DNA from: Uloborus plumipes
Taxonomy: Eukaryota > Arthropoda > Arachnida > Araneae > Uloboridae
Assembly: GCA_038373865.1 (NCBI GenBank)
Contig: JAXGGA010002264.1
Span: 62,001 to 126,000, forward strand
Length of the DNA stretch: 64,000 nt
Reading direction: 5' to 3'
In this document: one piece after another, positions 35,236 through 47,659 of the stretch
How the letters are laid out: every line of letters starts with the position of its first letter
Numbering within the stretch: the stretch's first letter is position 1
Made by a program: the position numbers and the translations under genes
Notes under the pieces: generated by a model
Seen by the model: only the letters and a program-made list of their open reading frames with translations
Database searches by the model: none
Told to the model about the DNA's origin: nothing

Positions 35236-35353
35236 TTCCCCCCACCTATCCTCATCGAGTCTCCTAATATGTAGTAATATGTGTAGAAATGTAAATAAGA
35301 ATATTACTACCACGCAGGTGTACGGCTGACTGAGCAAAAGTGCTCCTGTCATA

Positions 35354-35680
35354 GGGCTGCCACGATTTTAAAATTTCAATAAGGGAGAGATTTTAGATTT
35401 TTCGCAGTTATCTTCAAGTTAAAGGAGAAATTGAGCAGAAAGCAGCAAAATGACTGAAGTCATCTTGCAGAATTTTTTAAAGCACATACTCTGCAAGGCA
35501 CATCATTTTGTAATGACATCATTTTCTTGCGAAAATGTTAGCGAGATTTATTATTGATTTGCGAGAGATTTAGATCTGCTTCTCATTTTCAAACAACTGC
35601 AGATTATTGTGAAATTGAAAGATACCTGCAGAAAAACTGCAGTTTTACTCAACTACCCGAATTTGAAATCGTGATAACCC
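35354..35680. mobile_element. TA-flanked MITE
   Basis: The left end TA-GGGCTGCCACGATTTTAAAA mirrors TTTGAAATCGTGATAACCC-TA at the right. CTGCAG and TTGCAG motifs recur inside. A diverged inverted copy lies at 15420-15770. 327 bp, non-coding. Confidence 0.65.
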
Positions 35681-35682
35681 TA

Positions 35683-36538
35683 ATTGGATCACTTTTGTTT
35701 AGATAGCAATATGCCATTGTGTTAGTAATATATTTATTGGCACTTTTATATATAACATATTATAAAACTCGATGAGGGTAGGTCAACCTAAGTCAGATCT
35801 TGGAGCAAGTCCAACCTCTCGAGACAATATCTTAGTAATTACCGATTAAACGCCAATAACGAATGAAGATGATAGCTTACTTTACAAGTATCCAAAATCG
35901 AATTTCGATACGTAGGTGGGTTCTCAAAATACTTTTAAAGGTTGGAATTTTTGTAGTGGCATTTCGTAGTGGCACCATTCGACATGGCAAAATGAGTAGT
36001 AAAAAATAAAATGCTGTACTACTAGAAAATCTCTTAGGTTTTTTCTAGTTACTATATGGCTCCTTATCATTTTGACTGCTAAACTACGAGATAACTCATT
36101 GTATGTGAAATTAGATGATCAAGTGTACTTTGAGTTAGCTCGTAGATACTGGATTCGCTGTTTTCATATTGATTCGAGTGCACATGTAATACACAGGCAT
36201 AAGTAGAGCTATTTGGCTTCTGGGAAGGTACCAATAAGTTCAGACTAGCTCACAAGTAGCCAAAATCATAAGCTATAAATTTTTCATATCGCGACGTGTT
36301 AAGAAGCTGTATGGTTTCAACTTTACTTTTGAAACGGCTGTATCGTTACTGCAGAGCAGAAAAAAACTGCAGTAAATTGTTAAAAAATCTCACAATTTTG
36401 TTACCAAAAGACGGGGAGGGCGGGTACAAGTATACCACCCCTTTCCGGCGCCAAGGTGGGCATTCCGTTGATTAAATATGATTATTTTTCTTATCGTGCG
36501 TCAAAAAATTCAAAGAGTTTTCAAATGCATTTAGCAAA
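35683..36538. other. Intronic DNA of gene 2, nothing recognised
   Basis: No coding sequence, terminal repeats or tandem array is seen here. It is moderately AT-rich. Confidence 0.5.
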
Positions 36539-36546
36539 ACTTGCTA

Positions 36547-36751
36547 CAAGGGCGGATCCAGCTCTTGGTTAAGGAGGGGGTCATATTCGGAAGGGAGGGG
36601 GCCAAAGGGCAATTTTTGAGCAAAAATGGGGCTATTTGGCAATGTTTTCGTAATATTAGACCTAAAAAACTCAGTTTTATGCTATATTTGGTCGCTTAAG
36701 GAGGGGGGAGGGTTCATGCCCCCCCCCCCCCCACCTCTGGATCCGCGCTTG
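36547..36751. mobile_element. hAT-type MITE with perfect 8-bp duplication
   Basis: ACTTGCTA occurs at 36539-36546 and 36752-36759. The ends CAAGGGCGGATCCAG and CTGGATCCGCGCTTG are inverted, followed inward by G-rich and C-rich runs (a long C tract at 36718-36732). 205 bp, non-coding. Confidence 0.9.
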
Positions 36752-37092
36752 ACTTGCTAAAATTCTTGCGAGTGGAAAATTGTATTCAATTAGCCCCATT
36801 ATTGTAAGCAGCCTGGCTGGTAAGTTGGAACAGCGCAATTCTCTGCCCCGTCCCTCGCTCTGCGGGGGTTCCTCTCTTGAGGAGAAATCAGATCCACGTG
36901 GGTCACGGTCAGGGAGTAATCATGGTGGTCAAACAAGAAAACTTCAAAAAAAAAGTAACCCCTGATTGAAAATTTCACCCAACTTTCCTCGCCAACCCGT
37001 CCCGTCGATCAGAAGGCAGAACTTGTGTTTTCGCACTCTCTCAAAGAGAAGTGTCCGCAGTACTTAACAAAAGAAGGAAGCACTAATCCTCC

Positions 37093-37491
37093 CTAGGGAG
37101 GTTCTCCGCCTCCGTGGGAGATGGAAATCGTGTGAGTTGGGATGTCACGCCACTTGTCCATCTTCTTAACCTTGCCAATCTCAGAAAGGTGTCTCAATAT
37201 CGTTGTATGGTCAACTTTCATCCTGATAGCAAGTTCCCTCGTGGATACGGCTGGATCCGCTTCCACTAGATCCTTCAGGTCATCATTCTTCACAGACGTT
37301 TTGGGTCTTCCGCGCGGCTCATTTTGCAGTAAAAAATCGCCAGTCCGAAATTTTTCGAACCAACGCTGCACTTTCCGATCGTTAACCGTATTCTCCCCAA
37401 ACGCTTGGTTTATGTTGCGTGCAGCTTTTGCAGCACTATTACCAAGTTTGTACTCATATAAGAAAATGACGCGAATGTCGGCAGAATTCAT
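37093..37491 (-). pseudogene. Mariner transposase, N-terminal DNA-binding part only
   Basis: Starting at ATG 37491, the frame gives MNSADIRVIFLYEYKLGNSA, then a helix-turn-helix block with VQRWFEKFRTGDF, then a second with STRELAIRMKVDHTTILRHL, and GKVKKMDKW, the linker just before the catalytic domain. This is the bipartite paired-like DNA-binding domain of mariner transposases. After DKW the sequence diverges (DIPTHTISISHGGGEPP) and the DD34D catalytic domain is missing. It covers about 120 of ~345 residues. It cannot transpose itself. Confidence 0.9.
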
Positions 37492-37681
37492 ATCGGCAAT
37501 AAACTCAAAAGAAATAACAAAAGGGAAGACCTTCGAGAAAAGCTATTTTGCTGAAATGCGTCTCTGGCAATGGGCAATACGACTATGAATGAGGTTATGC
37601 TAAAGACAAAAGTATAACGAAAACAGGGAGACAAACGTCCGCATGTAAAGGGAATCCGACATTTCATACGCACCAACCTAA
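37093..37681 (-). mobile_element. Truncated mariner element
   Basis: On the minus strand the element starts after TA with TTAGGTTGGTGCGTATGAAA, a mariner terminus, followed by a short leader and then the transposase start at 37491. The other terminus and the catalytic half are absent; sequence homology stops near 37093. Confidence 0.85.
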
Positions 37682-37860
37682 TATTTCTCTAGCCTGTTTT
37701 CTGTTACCACGCCAGATCTTCATGAAATACCACGATTTGCTCCTCGTTTAAAAGCTTATCCAGCTGGCTCTGGGCAAAAAATTGACAGTCACAGAACAAA
37801 TTGACTTTTTTTTAATGACATATTACTTGAATAAATAGCATCTGAAAGTTGAGATGTATT

Positions 37861-37918
37861 GGCGCGAGTGGTAGAGTCGAGCTTATAACCGGAAGGGCAT
37901 GAGTTCGAATCTGGGCCT
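37861..37918 (+). tRNA. tRNA-like sequence or SINE head, degenerate
   Basis: GTGGTAGAGTCGAGC resembles an A box, and GAGTTCGAATC is a B box at normal spacing. TTATAACC lies where the anticodon loop would be, giving a possible TAT anticodon. Stem pairing at the acceptor and T arm is poor. I read it as a tRNA-derived SINE head or pseudogene. Confidence 0.4.
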
Positions 37919-39008
37919 AAAAATACTTCGATAGGTTTTTCTTTAGCACAATTGTATTATTCAACTGTCCACCTCTGCCGGATTACTCATTTTGCAACAA
38001 AACAAAAGATTTTTCCCATGAGTTTCAGCCGCAATGCAAACCACTGCAAGGAAAAATTGCAATAAATTAATAAAGTAATCTCTTTTTCAACAACAAACCA
38101 ATAAATTTCTGGTCTCCGGGATGAAAAAAAATTGATACGTTATCTTGCTATCGTTCATTAATGTTTTTACAAAATTAAACCTTTTATTAATACTAATAAA
38201 ATGATTTATACTGCCGTGCGAAGCATAAAAGTGGTAATCTGTATTTAAACTCAAAATGAGAATTCACTTTTTAAAGTTTTATGCCTCTATTAGAAGCCAC
38301 TTTTTCAAAAATTTTATTGTAACATTTCTAGTTCATAAATGACCATAAAACAATGTATTTAGGTAAGATATGTTACAAAGAATTACCTGATGACAATAAT
38401 TCAATTTCTATCAAAAGACCTGTGTGCTTAGCCCTCCAGTATAGAATTAAAAAATAATAATAAGTTGAGTATGTAGTATTTGTTTTTATATTAAATTATT
38501 TTTTTCTCACCTCGAACTTTCTGGCATACCGGAAAAGATCAGACAAAAGTTATTAAAAATCTGGTGACCCTCGAATTTTGCTGCATGCGGGGTAATACGG
38601 CCTATATTGTTCCTCGAAGTGTTTCTTTGTGTTTGGGGGGGGGGGACACCCTAGTTTGAGTAATACTTCATCAAGCTTCATAAACAAGCTTCATAAGGAC
38701 ATAATATTTAAGATTTTTTCCACCGCTATCGGCGTAAAATAATCTAATCTTTCTGTGTTCAGAAAATGACTTAAAAACGGGTTTTGGCGTTTTTTTCTGT
38801 CAAGTGGGAATGATTTTGAAAATCATAAGATTTATCGCTTTAAAATAAGTCTTCCTTCTGGTTTGAACGCAAACAAAATCTGGTGTAGAATTGAAAGGCT
38901 TGGGAGATGAAGGGGTTATGTGACAAAACAGAAATTGCGAGTATTTAAAGTTAAAAGCTTTATTGTTGCAGCTTTTTTTGTTTTCTGGATTTGTCGTTAG
39001 TGTGCGTA
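37919..39008. other. Intronic DNA of gene 2 with one dispersed repeat
   Basis: No gene is seen. About 38900-39003 (GTGACAAAACAGAAATTGCG and following) is a diverged copy of about 48410-48520. A G-run occurs at 38633-38645. Confidence 0.5.
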
Positions 39009-39240
39009 CACTGTTTAAAAAATGTCCTAAAAATAACGGCAGCTGAGTTTCCGGAGTAATTCCGTCTCGTTAATTACATTTCCGTGATTTTACAGAAGCT
39101 ACGTTCGTCATTTTTCGGTTCTTAATTCTCAGTTTTTCATTTTTCTGTTTTTCAATTTTCGGTTTTTTAATTTTCAGTTTCTTAATTTTCCGGTGCGCTA
39201 GTTTAAGCTCCTTTATTTCTCCTTTTTCCATATTTTACTC
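39009..39240 (+). mobile_element. Left-end fragment of the CACTGTTAAAA family
   Basis: It begins TA-CACTGTTTAAAAAATGTCC and then matches 2729 onward (AATAACGGCAGCTGAGTTTCC and ATTTCCGTGATTTT). A matching right end was not found nearby, so it is a truncated copy. Confidence 0.65.
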
Positions 39241-39889
39241 AAATTCCATGCCCGTCTTTCTGTCGACGAACACAATTCTAGTCATTTTTATGTTATTTCA
39301 GAATTAAATTTTCTGGGAATGGTAAAGATATAATTAAACATTCCACGAAAAAACTGACTGATATCTTGTCCTGCACGTGATAACTTATGCAAAATATCAT
39401 TTAAAGGGGTAATGAAAACAATTTGTTGCTTAAGAAACTACAAACATATGTGTCAAACATTAAACAAAACATTTCGCTAATTCTCGCTCAAAATTATCAC
39501 TTTTTTAAAATATGAGATCACATGTGAGCATCATTTTGCCCATCACCACCATCAGCTCACTTTGTTTTTTGCCATTGACCCCACCACCCATTGTGCATGT
39601 GTAAGAATTCAAGAAAGGTATTGGATTTCACACTTAGTGTTCACACAGATGCATTTAGTAACCAGAAAAGGCATTTCCATTTGCTTCGTGAGGCGATATT
39701 TTCTGAAAAATGGCTAAATTTTTTAGACCATATCACAGAAAAAGCTCAGTCTCTCATGACAAGAGGCTTACAGCAACAAATAGAATACTTTATCGACATA
39801 CTAGTTACAGGCTGTAGTGCTATTACATGAGAAAAAGGTCAGCAGAGAACTTAGATATCATACGATATCAGAAATATTTTTTCTTGAAC

Positions 39890-40145
39890 AAAGTGTCGTA
39901 CTGGGCAATTGATTTACACTACAGGCGATTAAAAGAATAGAACTTTTAAAATAAAAATTAAAATGTGATTTTTTACGTATTTGGTGAAATTCAAGGTTCT
40001 GGAGGTGAGCTTAAATATTATACGACATCGAAGTAATTTCTTCCATGAGCTATGAGTCTTACTGTGCTACCATTTTCGCTACTGGCGATTAAAAAGAATC
40101 AAACATAATTTTTCAAAAATTAAACTTAAAATGATCAGTTTTCAG
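39890..40145. repeat. Degenerate arm sequence related to the 33-35 kb element
   Basis: Two diverged units each contain TACAGGCGATTAAAAGAAT or a close variant and a TTGGTGAAATTCAAGG run, resembling the ~150-bp units in the arms of 33095-35235. No boundary or coding fragment is clear. The upstream frame 39591-39830 has no domain I recognise. Confidence 0.4.
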
Positions 40146-40748
40146 TTAAAGTTGCAGTTAATTGTTTTTTTTTTTTTTTTTTTGCTGTGTTCAGATTTGA
40201 ATTAATGTTGCAAATTTTTTTGTACCGTAAAACTTGAGGAATGATAATGTTCCTAAAAACCTTTTTGATAACACAACTATGAAAATGGATAATTCACTTT
40301 GAAGTTGAAATCTACACGTTGATAATATAGTGCAAGTTTAACACCTTCATCATCTAATTTAATATAAATGTCCAGAAAACAAGCTGATATATGTGTGGGT
40401 GTAAAATCAAAATTTCCTATTTTTTTTGAAATTCCCTTCTGCTTCCCTAGCTTTTCCCTGATTTCCTGGTTCAGTTGCTACATTGCAAATAAACAGGGCG
40501 TCATTGAAGTTTTGTTATAACCTCTATACCAAAAAAAAAAAAAAAAAAAAAATCGACAGCATCGTCGACAAGAAATCATCCAATGCCTTTGAAATTTCGT
40601 ATGCATGGATGTTTTGAACACATATGCAAATGATTAAAATTTGGTGTCCAATAAATGAATAATTTGACCTCTAATGCATCAGAACTGGGCATCCAGCAGA
40701 CGTGTATAAGGAGCAATTATTCAACGGTTGCTAAAACTTTGGGTTTGA
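40146..40748. other. Intronic DNA of gene 2, homopolymer-rich
   Basis: Poly(T) near 40165-40184 and poly(A) near 40530-40550 occur. I see nothing else that I can assign. It may hold the missing left end of the Tc1 relic. Confidence 0.4.
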
Positions 40749-41853
40749 TTGAGATTGAAATTCTTTCAACAACTTAAAAAATACTCTGCTGTAGGATTCG
40801 TGCTCTACGAGCAACGTTCAAAGTTTGTCAGTCGTATCATTGGATTGAAAGAGGCCGGTTGGACAAATCGGAGAATCGCTCGTCATTTGAGTGGAAGCGA
40901 TGCGAAGATGCTGGCAAGGATGGGTGGAAAATGTCATTGAGCGTCAGGATGGTAGCAGGCGACCTAGGGCTCCAACAGATCGTCAGGACAGAGTGATTGT
41001 CCGATCAGCTGTCACAGGGCTTTATTTATCTCTATCAGCCATCAGACGTTCAACGCAAACACAATTTACAGACGGTTGAGACAGTGAAATCTGCACACTG
41101 CCGAGCCACATTCCAATGGTGCATGGCTCGATCAGGTTGGATGGGGACGTTCTTATTATAGTCCGCTTTCGAAGCAACTTCCAACTGTGTCCTGACGATA
41201 ATCGAAGACGTGTTTGGAGACGTTCACTATGGCACGCCCTCAACAAGGCATTATGGTCTGAGGTGCTATTTCCTTTGACAGTTGGACCCCTTTAGTCGTC
41301 ATTAGAGGTACACTTAAGCCTTGGTTTCCTAGAACGCGACAATCGTCGCCGACGCCGGGCGCGTCTGCACGCTGGAATCAGAACCAGTTTGATTGGAGCG
41401 GGACGTGAAGCGACGTCAATCTGTGGCTCAGGAGCAAGCGCGGAAGAAGGCGGCGACCGTCGCCTCGCCAGAAATCGACGGTTTCACTCCTAGGAAACCA
41501 GGGCTTTACTGAACGTCGACGACATCCAACGACATGTTTTGCTAACTTTCCTTTTCAACTACCCTGGGCTGCTTTTTCAGCAGGACCACATACGACACGA
41601 GTTGCTGTTAACTATCTGCAAGCTTGTCAAACTATATCCTTGGCCTGTCAGATCGCTAGATCTTTCTCCCGTCGATCATGTCTGGGATAAAATGGGAAGG
41701 CGATTGCATCTGGCACGAAATGGTAATGACCTTGCTCCACAATTGGAGCGAATTTGGCAGGAAATACCGCAGACCATCCGGGAGCTTTACCGATTTATGC
41801 CACGCCGTGTGGCAGCTTGTATTCAGGCTAGAGGCGGGTCAACACCTTATTGA
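40749..41853 (+). pseudogene. Tc1-like transposase relic
   Basis: The first frame has KFVSRIIGLKEAGWTNRRIA then RHL. After a one-base shift near 40890 come RRCWQGWVENVIERQDGSRR and PRAPTDRQDRVIVRSAV, then LSAIRRSTQT. These are the two helix-turn-helix modules of Tc1. Later CPDDNRRRVWRR and RGTL belong to the catalytic core. After the MITE insertion come GLLFQQDHIRH, LDLSPVDHVWDKMGRRL and FMPRRVAACIQARGGSTPY, a normal Tc1 C-terminus. Internal deletions and several shifts remove at least the first catalytic region, so it is dead. Terminal repeats were not found. Confidence 0.9.
41317..41505. mobile_element. GC-rich MITE with TTA duplication, inside the Tc1 relic
   Basis: AGCCTTGGTTTCCTAG at the left mirrors CTAGGAAACCAGGGCT at the right. 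TTA occurs on both sides (41314-41316 and 41506-41508). The 3-bp TTA target and end type suggest the PIF/Harbinger group. Removing it joins RGTL to the expected continuation of Tc1, so it inserted after the Tc1 element. It is 189 bp and far more GC-rich than its surroundings. Confidence 0.8.
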
Positions 41854-43078
41854 ACTTGTTAGTGTAACTCGGAAATAAATTATGCAATTGTTCTAAAATT
41901 TTAATAATTTACTATTCTGTACATTGTCTTCCTATCCACCAATTTTCGTCTAAATCGGACTATTTCTTCTTACTGCGTCGATTTTTTGTTTTAATTTCTA
42001 TCAAATATGGCACTTTTAGTCATTCATGTCCCCCTTTTTTAAAAAATCTCCTTGTGCCACACTAGAGTGGTCACAAAAATTAATTTTCGAATTTCTTATG
42101 CGGGCACCCCCCTAAAATGAGCCAATAGGCTAGAAAATGAGATTTGAAAAGTTTTAGCTTAATCGGATAATATTAACACGTGCCGCAAAGAGGGTAAAGT
42201 TAAGAAAAACAGCCATTTTTAGCCAAAAATTGTAGTTTTTACTCTGTGAAACCAAAACTACGTATCCTAGAAGCTTTATTTTGGTCTCATTTTGTAGAAA
42301 ATTTTATTTTCTTTAAGTCTAATTTCATTTAAAGTCTCGAAAAAAATGATTGAATATTTTTTAGAATTTTCGCAAGTCAGGCTGCAACGCATTTCCTCGA
42401 AATTACAAGTAACATGGGGAAATATTTTTTTCAACTAATCTTTTGAGGCATCCCCCTAAAATGTGCCAATAGACTAGAAAATGAGATTTGAAAAGTTTTA
42501 GCTTAATCGGATAATATTAACACGTGCCTCAAAGTGGGTAAAGTTACGAAAAACAGCGAGTTTTAGCCAAAAATCGTAGTTTTTCCTCTGCAAAACCAAA
42601 ACTATTCATCTTAGAAATTTTATTTTGGTCTCATTTTGTAGGAAATTTCATTCTCGTTTAGTGCTATCCCATTCATTTTTGCTACCATGTTCAAAGTATT
42701 TATTTGGCATTTTTCAGGTTAAATCGTAGAGTATATCAAAAATAAGAAATTTTCATGCAAAAACCTAAAAGCATTACAATATTCAATTACATTTATTTGC
42801 TTATTGTTGGATTTACTTTGTCAACTAAAAAAGGAGTATTTTTGCGGTACTTTAGAAATAAATAAAACAAATTTGTGTTAAAATAGAGGAATTAAGGGGT
42901 TAAGATGGAAAGCAAATAGTTAAAATGACAATAAAAGCGTTAATGCACCTTTATACTTAAACTGTTAAATTATATAACATCATTTTACTACTCTTTACAT
43001 ACAAATTAGGTTGCGGATGGCTTGGATGGGATACCTTTTGATAAATGAGGAAACTGTGCCTGCATTTAGCATACAGCA

Positions 43079-43375
43079 TTAACTTGTAATAAAAGCTATT
43101 GTTGCTCTTTTGTCTTTCGTCAAAGAGGAACTGAAGCCTGGAATTAATTTTACACCTCTTTCAGCTGTGTCATGGAAAATCATTAAACTATTTACTGTCT
43201 TTTTATCTTTAGTATGAAATTGGTTTTTACACGATTTATAGGGGTATACATTGTAATCGTCTCTAGGCTGCAGCTTTTTAATTTCACAACAAGCAAGTTT
43301 CAATTTTCGCTTAAATTGCTTATTTCTAATATTATCATCTTCTGTACCTGCTTTAAATTGCTTTTTATCTAACAC
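43079..43375 (-). pseudogene. C-terminal transposase-like fragment of the 8.5-kb element
   Basis: The product includes LKLACCEIKKLQPRDDYNVY, then KTVNSLMIFHDTAERGVKLI, then SSLTKDKRATIAF. The blocks LQPRDDY and DTAERGVKLI..LTKD are, from memory, the C-terminal hallmarks of an uncharacterised repeated protein family; a similar NTERGMALIE block is in the neighbouring element at 52.3 kb. No catalytic domain is present in this frame. The frame at 43693-44016 just upstream is not recognisable and may be arm sequence, because its inverse lies at 47290-47602. Confidence 0.5.
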
Positions 43376-45717
43376 AGATCATTCAGCTGGAAATTTTTAA
43401 AAAATATTTTCTTGAGGACCAGCAGATGTATTTCCATTTTGCAACTAAAAACTTCTTTAAAAACAACTTCTAAGATGCGGTGGAAACATGCTGAATGCGG
43501 AAAATATTTCTGTAACAACGCAGGTTTCCTGAAAGCTACCACTACTTTCAGCAGTGGTATCAAAATACATTCCATAATTTTTTTCAACTGAGCCCCAATG
43601 CTCAACTAAACTACTGAATATATAGCACTTACTTCTACACGCACGTGCTGTTTTTAAGGATGGGAACACCTATCATCTGCTCTTGAACACCACTAGTTAT
43701 CAAAATTGCTAGCCTGTAAATTGTCTTTGTTAAATAGAACTAGCTGAGCTTTCTTATCCCAATACACAACAGTTCCTTCTAACCAGGAAAGTACTCGACT
43801 TAAGTAATAATGAAAAAAGTTAAAAATGGTACCATTCGAAAGAGCATACTGAGACATGTCTTTGACCCAAAGATCAAGTGCCCTCGTCCCCTCGTTTTCG
43901 AGATAAAGGGTCTTAAAGTCGGCCGTAAATGAGCCAAATTTGAAGACTTGGCAAGAAATTGAAGCTAGCTCCAGATTCTCCCTTCCGCTGCTTGCTTGGC
44001 ATCGCATCGTTTCCATGTTTGGTCATTTGCAAAGAAAGTAAGATGTTTTACTTTAACCCTTTACTTGTATGAGCTAAAATAAAGAATGCTGGTCAAGACT
44101 ATGATGTGGAAAGCAGAGAGCTTTATCCAGAGGAGCAAAAACTTTACAAAGAAGTTAAAGTTTCATCTTTTTACGATTGATAACAATACATTTTAGAATT
44201 TCAGTTATTTGAAGTTTTTTTACTGAACTAAGTTGTATGTATTAATTATTACACGTTAAAATATATTGCACGTGTTTCTAAATGAATAATTCGGGATAAT
44301 TAAATAAGTATGAAAAGCAGCTAATATGAGCTCATGTACAAAAAATGAAAGAAATTATTTTTGGGGTAGAAATTAAATTGTCATGGATTATGATATCAGT
44401 TCTTATTGAAAAAAAAATCGATACAAGAAGTTTCACTATCTGCCAACTCTTAGCAAAAACATTTATTTTTTTTTTAAATTGAAATCGAGAAAAAATAAAC
44501 AATTTTTAAAAGAGAACGAATTAGTAAATATCAATAGCTGCAAAATTATATCCACGTCGGAAAGTACATCAATGGTAGAGGGAAATAATTATTTCCATTC
44601 CTAAAATATACTAATAGAGTCGGCATTCATTGTAAAAACCCCTGCCGTTCAAACAAATTTGTCACTATAGCGAAAAGTCTCTGTAACGTAAATGTAAAAC
44701 ATATTGCATGTTAATTTCGTACTGCTTAAAAACACTAGAATAACTTTTACTAGTTCTGCTACATGTTCAACGGGTAGGAAAAGGCTAACAAAATTGTAAA
44801 TCAATACAAGTTTTAGCTTAAAGTTAATACAAGTTTTAGCTCTGTAAAAGTAGAAAATAGGTGAAAAAAAATCATGAAAGAAGGCTTGATGCACTGAAAA
44901 AAAAAAAACGCTCAAGCGAAGAAAAAGCACAACTTAATAAAAATAATTAAATACACAGAGAAAAATTTAAAATAGGAAAGTTGGGTTTTGAGCTGCGGAA
45001 ACTGTGTACCTGTCAGTCTGTCTATTGGTCAGTTTTTCTGCCCCCCCCCCCCAAACCCCACAATAACTTTTGAGTGCATAGTCCGATTCGATTTTTTTTT
45101 TTAATCGAAAGATCTCAGTGATGACAATACACTCCCATACTCGACTTTTTGATTTGAATAATATTTCATTCAATTTCGAATTTCCAATTTTTCCCCCTGT
45201 CCTCACTTAGAACTTTTGAAGGAGCAAGTTCGATTCGAGCGAACATATTTTTTCGAAATATCTCAGAGAAAACACCTCATTCCTGTTTCATTTTTTTATT
45301 TGAACTCATTTTCATTAAATTTTGAGCATTTTTTTTTTTTTTTTTGAAAGACCATTCTTACATACCCAGTGATGCAATTGACAAAAATGTTTAGGGGAAC
45401 TTACTTTGAGTTATAGGGGACCCACCAAAAGAAAAGTGGTTTGAAAAAATTTATATTTGCAAATTTTACAATTAAAAACCCTAAATATACCCCCCCCCAT
45501 ACTACAGAATTGTACGAACACTTAAAAAAAATAATTAAAAAAAACAGGAGGTTCAGTTGTCACCTCCTGTTGACAAGGGGGGCCCCTTAACAAGGGGGAC
45601 TCCCCTTAAACAAGGGACCTGCATTAATCGCAAATAGTACGATAAAATTTAATTTTGATGTGTTGTTTAAAATTGTTTTTCCTCTTTAAAAAGCTCTCTG
45701 CTTTCCATGGCTTGATA

Positions 45718-47276
45718 CACTAGGTGGCCAAAAGTATCCGGACACTTTCAAAAATTCACATCTTTACATATAGCTCGAGAAATAAGTGATTAATTGTTCT
45801 TTAACTTTAGTCATACAAAATGTAGGATTCACCGAACATTTCCAAGTTGAAATTAAATTACCCTTGCATTTGGGGGACGACAAGAAGGTGGGTCGGAAGA
45901 AAAACTGCTTTTTGACCATACTCTTCGAAAATAGCTCGGAATATGCTATAAATTTCAGTAATTAATTAGCATACTATGTATAATTACTGCACAAATTTTT
46001 ATGGACGTACCACTCTTACTTCCGAAGATATGAAAAGTTTTTTAAAAAACGGCAATTTTATTTGAAGGGCTTTTGCTCATAACACGCAGAGTTTTTGATC
46101 AAACCTTATCACAACTTTAGGAAAGATGACAAAATACAAGAGAAAGAACATACTAAAACGGTAAAAAAAAATATTAAAAATCCGATGAGATATGAACGTT
46201 AAAAGGAAATAATTTCTCACGGCGCATGCGCGAACGACAGAAATTTATAACTACAAAAATATTGTAGCCTGGTTTATACTGCATCTTATTAAAAAAATTT
46301 CAGTTGAATATCGTAAAAATTGGAAAAGATGTCAGCGATCTAGTGAGCTGTAATTCATTCATTCGCAGACAATACATAAATGGCGAGGGGTTGTCCACAA
46401 ATAGTGTGGTGAAAATCGAGCATTTTTTTCAATGTTAAATCGTATACAGTTTGAAAATTTATATTCGGCATAGAAGTCACATTTCGCCTATTCGGCCAAA
46501 AAGACCTTATACGTAGGTGGCCAAAAGTATCCGAATACCTCCTGAAACGTTGGTTTTGAACGATGACGCAATCACCTTTAATTTAAAAATAGCTCTTTGT
46601 GGACAGTCCCTCACTACTTATGTATTGTCTGCGAATGAATGAAATACAGCTCACTAGATCGCTGATATCTTTTTCAATTTTCATAATATTCAACTGGAAC
46701 TTTTTTATAAGATGCAGTATACATCAGAGTACAATATTTTTGTAGTTATAAATTTCTGTCGTTCGCGCATGCGCCGTGAAAAATTATTTTCTTTTAACGT
46801 TCATATCTCATCGGATTTTTAATATTTTTATTTACCGATTTAGTATGTTCTTTCCCTTGTATTTTGTCATCTTTCCTGAAGTTTTGATGAGGTTTGAAAA
46901 ACTCTGCGTGTTATGAGCAAAAACATTTCAAATAAAATTGCCGTTTTTTAAAAAACGTTTCATATCTTCGGAAGTAAGAGTGGTACGTCCATAAAAATTT
47001 GTATAGTAATTATACCTAGTATGCTAATTAGTTACTGAAATTTATAGCTTATTCCGAGCTATTTTCGAAGAGTTATGGTCAAAAAGCGGTTTTTCTTCCG
47101 ACCCCCCTTCTTGTCGTCCCCCAAATGCAAGGGTAATTTAATTTCAACTTAGAAATGTTCGGTGAAGCCTATATTTTGTATGACTAAAGTTAAAGAACAC
47201 TTGATCACTTATTTCTCGAGCTATATGTAAAGATGTGAATTTTTGAAAGTGTCCGGAGACTTTTGGCCACCTAGTG
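45718..47276. mobile_element. Tc1-type fold-back element
   Basis: The left end TA-CACTAGGTGGCCAAAAGTAT mirrors TTTTGGCCACCTAGTG-TA at the right. GTGGCCAAAAGT is a frequent Tc1-like terminus. The arms are inverted over several hundred bases: ATATAGCTCGAGAAATAAGT mirrors ACTTATTTCTCGAGCTATAT, and GGCGCATGCGCGAACGACAG mirrors CTGTCGTTCGCGCATGCGCC. An internal terminus-like GTAGGTGGCCAAAAGTATCC lies near 46514. No transposase. 1559 bp. Confidence 0.85.
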
Positions 47277-47659
47277 TAGTAGCTTTCTGCTTTAACTCGC
47301 ACAGGTAAAGTAAAAGATTATTGTAAAGCCGTCTTTCAAAAGCTTTGCAGATGACCAAAAATGGGAGTCAAGTTTTCCGTTGGATGCAAATAGTGTAATC
47401 GCACCGCAGCTTCCAGTTTCATTATAACTCGCTAAAATTGGCGATTTTTCAAAAAAAATTAGCTGACTTTAGGACCTTATATTTCGATAACGGGGGCGCG
47501 AGGGCAAAAACGCGTGCGTCCAGAAACATGTTTTACAATGCTCTTTCGATTGGTACTCATTTAAAAAAAATTCATTATTCCATGATCGCGTACTTTCCTG
47601 GTAAGTCTAAATTCCTAAATCGATTTTTGATAAGTTTAAATCTTTGTTGACGAAATTGC

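Noticed and set aside
39591..39830. 79-codon frame on the plus strand
   Set aside because: It has plausible amino-acid composition, but no domain, no splice context and no second copy in the window.
43693..44016. 107-codon minus-strand frame in the 8.5-kb element
   Set aside because: Its sequence is part of an internal inverted repeat (mirror at 47290-47602) in which the other copy does not keep the frame, so coding is doubtful.
44041..44065. Possible further TTAA MITE starting TTTAACCCTTTACTTG
   Set aside because: No matching inverted end with TTAA was found on the other side.
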